Shown one piece after another: positions 54,269 through 55,465 of a stretch of DNA of 55,465 nucleotides. The notes under the pieces are model-generated. The model made no database searches. It was not told where the DNA came from and saw only the letters and a program-made list of their open reading frames with translations. Position numbers and translations under genes: made by a program. The stretch spans positions 1-55,465 of the forward strand of contig JALTFO010000128.1 of the NCBI GenBank assembly GCA_027007005.1. Reading direction: 5' to 3'. Source of the DNA: Candidatus Bipolaricaulota bacterium (GTDB lineage: Bacteria > Bipolaricaulota > Bipolaricaulia > UBA7950 > UBA9294). Each line of letters opens with the position of its first letter. Positions within the stretch are counted from its first letter, which is position 1.

Positions 54269-54943
54269 ATGATTAAGGGTGTAGTCTTTGATTTCGATGG
54301 CTTGATACTCGATACGGAACTTCCTGTCTTTCGTGCGTGGCAGGAGATCTTCGCTTCGCATGGGCAGGAGCTGAGGCTGGCCGACTGGGGTGATCACATC
54401 GGTCGATCGCCGGATTCGTTCGATCCGTGCGACGATCTGGAGCGGCTGCTCGGCCACCCAGTCGATCGCGAGGCGATCCACCGTGAGCATCAACGGCGAG
54501 AGGCAAGTCTGATTGACGCGGAAGGAGCTCTCCCGGGAGTGGTCGATCTGATTGAGCAAGCACATAAACGCAACTTGCACTTAGGGATTGCATCCAGCTC
54601 CGAACGTGCGTGGGTGATAAGGCACCTCGCACGCCTTGGCCTTGGGGATGCCTTTGAGACGATTCGCTGCTCCGATGATGTGTTGCGCACAAAGCCGGCT
54701 GCAGATCTGTATTTAGCGGTCCTTGCCAAATGGGCAATCGCTCCGCATGAGGCGTTTGCGCTTGAGGACTCTCCGCACGGAGTCAGCGCGGCCAAGGCAG
54801 CGGGAATGTTCTGCATCGCTGTGCCGAACGAGATGACAAAGAACCTCCCCTTTGATCATGCGGACCTCGTGTTGCCATCTCTTGCGGGCGTGGCTTTGGA
54901 GGATCTGTTGCGAAAGCTGGGCATGGATGGCGTGCGGCCGTAA
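54269..54943 (+). CDS. HAD-superfamily phosphatase/phosphomutase (beta-phosphoglucomutase-like)
   Basis: 224 residues, subclass I HAD with a helical cap. Motif I DFDGLILDTE (nucleophile Asp9, Asp11), motif II IASSSERAW, Lys in RTKPAADLY and motif IV LEDSPHGVSAAKAAG. The pattern DFDGLIxDTE with ASSS and EDSxxG fits phosphoglycolate phosphatase/beta-phosphoglucomutase relatives; the sugar-phosphate substrate cannot be read from sequence. AGAGGGATAGACG precedes the ATG. Confidence 0.88.
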   Translation: MIKGVVFDFDGLILDTELPVFRAWQEIFASHGQELRLADWGDHIGRSPDSFDPCDDLERLLGHPVDREAIHREHQRREASLIDAEGALPGVVDLIEQAHKRNLHLGIASSSERAWVIRHLARLGLGDAFETIRCSDDVLRTKPAADLYLAVLAKWAIAPHEAFALEDSPHGVSAAKAAGMFCIAVPNEMTKNLPFDHADLVLPSLAGVALEDLLRKLGMDGVRP

Positions 54944-55026
54944 TCATGAATGGCGATTCGTATCGTTTGCGGTATTTGTGACATGACTGTGATTCTAATG
55001 CTTCGCTACAGTTAAGGGGATCTTCC

Positions 55027-55465
55027 GTGACCACGCTTTCGGACGTAAGGGCAGCACTTAAGAAGTACTGGGGTTACGATGAGTTCCTGCCGCTGCAGGA
55101 GCGTGCCATCGAATCGGTGCTGAGTGGGAGGGATTCGATCGTCGTCCTCCCCACCGGTGGAGGAAAGTCGATCTGCTTCCAGGCTCCAGCAGTCACCCTT
55201 CCCGGCATGGCAATTGTTGTCTCTCCGTTAATCTCCCTGATGAAGGACCAGATCGATTCCCTTACCGAATGCGGAATCTCGGCGGCGCGGATCGATAGCA
55301 GCCAGGCCACACGCGAGCGTGACGAGGTTATCGAGCGAGTGATCAAGCATGAGCTAAAGCTCCTGTACATCGCCCCAGAACGGTTTGCTGCCGACGGGTT
55401 CATTCGCTTTCTGAGACAGGTGGATATCTCGCTCATCGCCATCGACGAGGCGCACTGCGTTAGCA
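55027..55465 (+). CDS. recQ: RecQ-family ATP-dependent DNA helicase, N-terminal part (runs off the window)
   Basis: The first 146 residues are visible from a GTG at 55027 with AAGGGGATCTTCC before it. Motif 0 (FLPLQERAIESVLSGRD), motif I LPTGGGKSICFQ, motif Ia SPLISLMKDQ, and motif II DEAHC at the very end are RecQ-specific. It unwinds DNA 3' to 5' in recombination and fork repair. The RQC and HRDC domains lie beyond the window. Confidence 0.92.
   Translation, partial: MTTLSDVRAALKKYWGYDEFLPLQERAIESVLSGRDSIVVLPTGGGKSICFQAPAVTLPGMAIVVSPLISLMKDQIDSLTECGISAARIDSSQATRERDEVIERVIKHELKLLYIAPERFAADGFIRFLRQVDISLIAIDEAHCVS

Overview
The window (55,465 bp, about 53% GC by eye) is bacterial chromosome and nearly all genes. 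A 17.4-kb run of rpsL-rpsG-fusA, the S10, spc and alpha ribosomal-protein clusters, secY, adk, map, infA, rpoA and rplQ dominates the middle. The cell is probably diderm: there is a predicted outer-membrane beta-barrel ending in Trp and a PKD-domain lipoprotein. Ferredoxin-linked 2-oxoacid oxidation points to an anaerobe. Several genes have their closest recognisable relatives in archaea (TrmY, an anticodon-domain-less AsnRS-like asparagine synthetase, a HerA ATPase). A deep-branching phylum such as Bipolaricaulota (Acetothermia/OP1) would fit, but that is a guess from gene content, not a phylogeny.

Layout. 1-7.7 kb, minus strand: the start of an ABC ATPase, a pyruvate-phosphate-dikinase-N-domain protein, and a ten-gene run ribF - tsaB - rpmB - S1 protein - ferredoxin - three oxidoreductase subunits - Nudix. 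7.8-10.8 kb: ruvB facing a CDP-alcohol phosphotransferase, then an EamA transporter and tsaC. 11.0-14.1 kb, plus strand: a tight lipoylation operon (free lipoyl domain, lipB, lipA, lplA-like, DUF501), followed by the degraded tail of an ISL3-type transposase. 14.7-20.6 kb: AsnRS-like asparagine synthetase, CCA-adding/HD enzyme, HerA ATPase, long-form HPF and a PP-loop protein with a degenerate loop. 20.6-26.0 kb: rpoC without rpoB, preceded by about 400 nt of apparently structured RNA ending in an intrinsic terminator. 26.0-43.5 kb: the ribosomal superoperon, driven by a perfect TTGACA-17-TATAAT promoter that overlaps the rpoC stop and closed by a strong terminator. tuf and rpmD (L30) are missing from their usual places. 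43.6-47 kb, minus: SDR threonine dehydrogenase, WecA/TagO-like transferase, beta-barrel protein. 47.2-55.5 kb: TrmY fused to DUF2007, PKD lipoprotein plus Lon-like protease, secreted PLD, zinc-ribbon plus NfeD, HAD phosphatase, and the start of recQ.

The clearest unifying regulatory observation is leaderless transcription. For at least eight genes (tsaB, ribF, ruvB, cca, wecA, trmY, pld, nfeD) a recognisable -35/-10 pair with 17-18 bp spacing ends only 6-10 nt before the start codon, and no Shine-Dalgarno sequence is present. Internal operon genes in the same window have clear GGAGG-type sites. The hpf transcript would by the same rule begin with AUGUGA, a start-stop pair, just ahead of its own ribosome-binding site.
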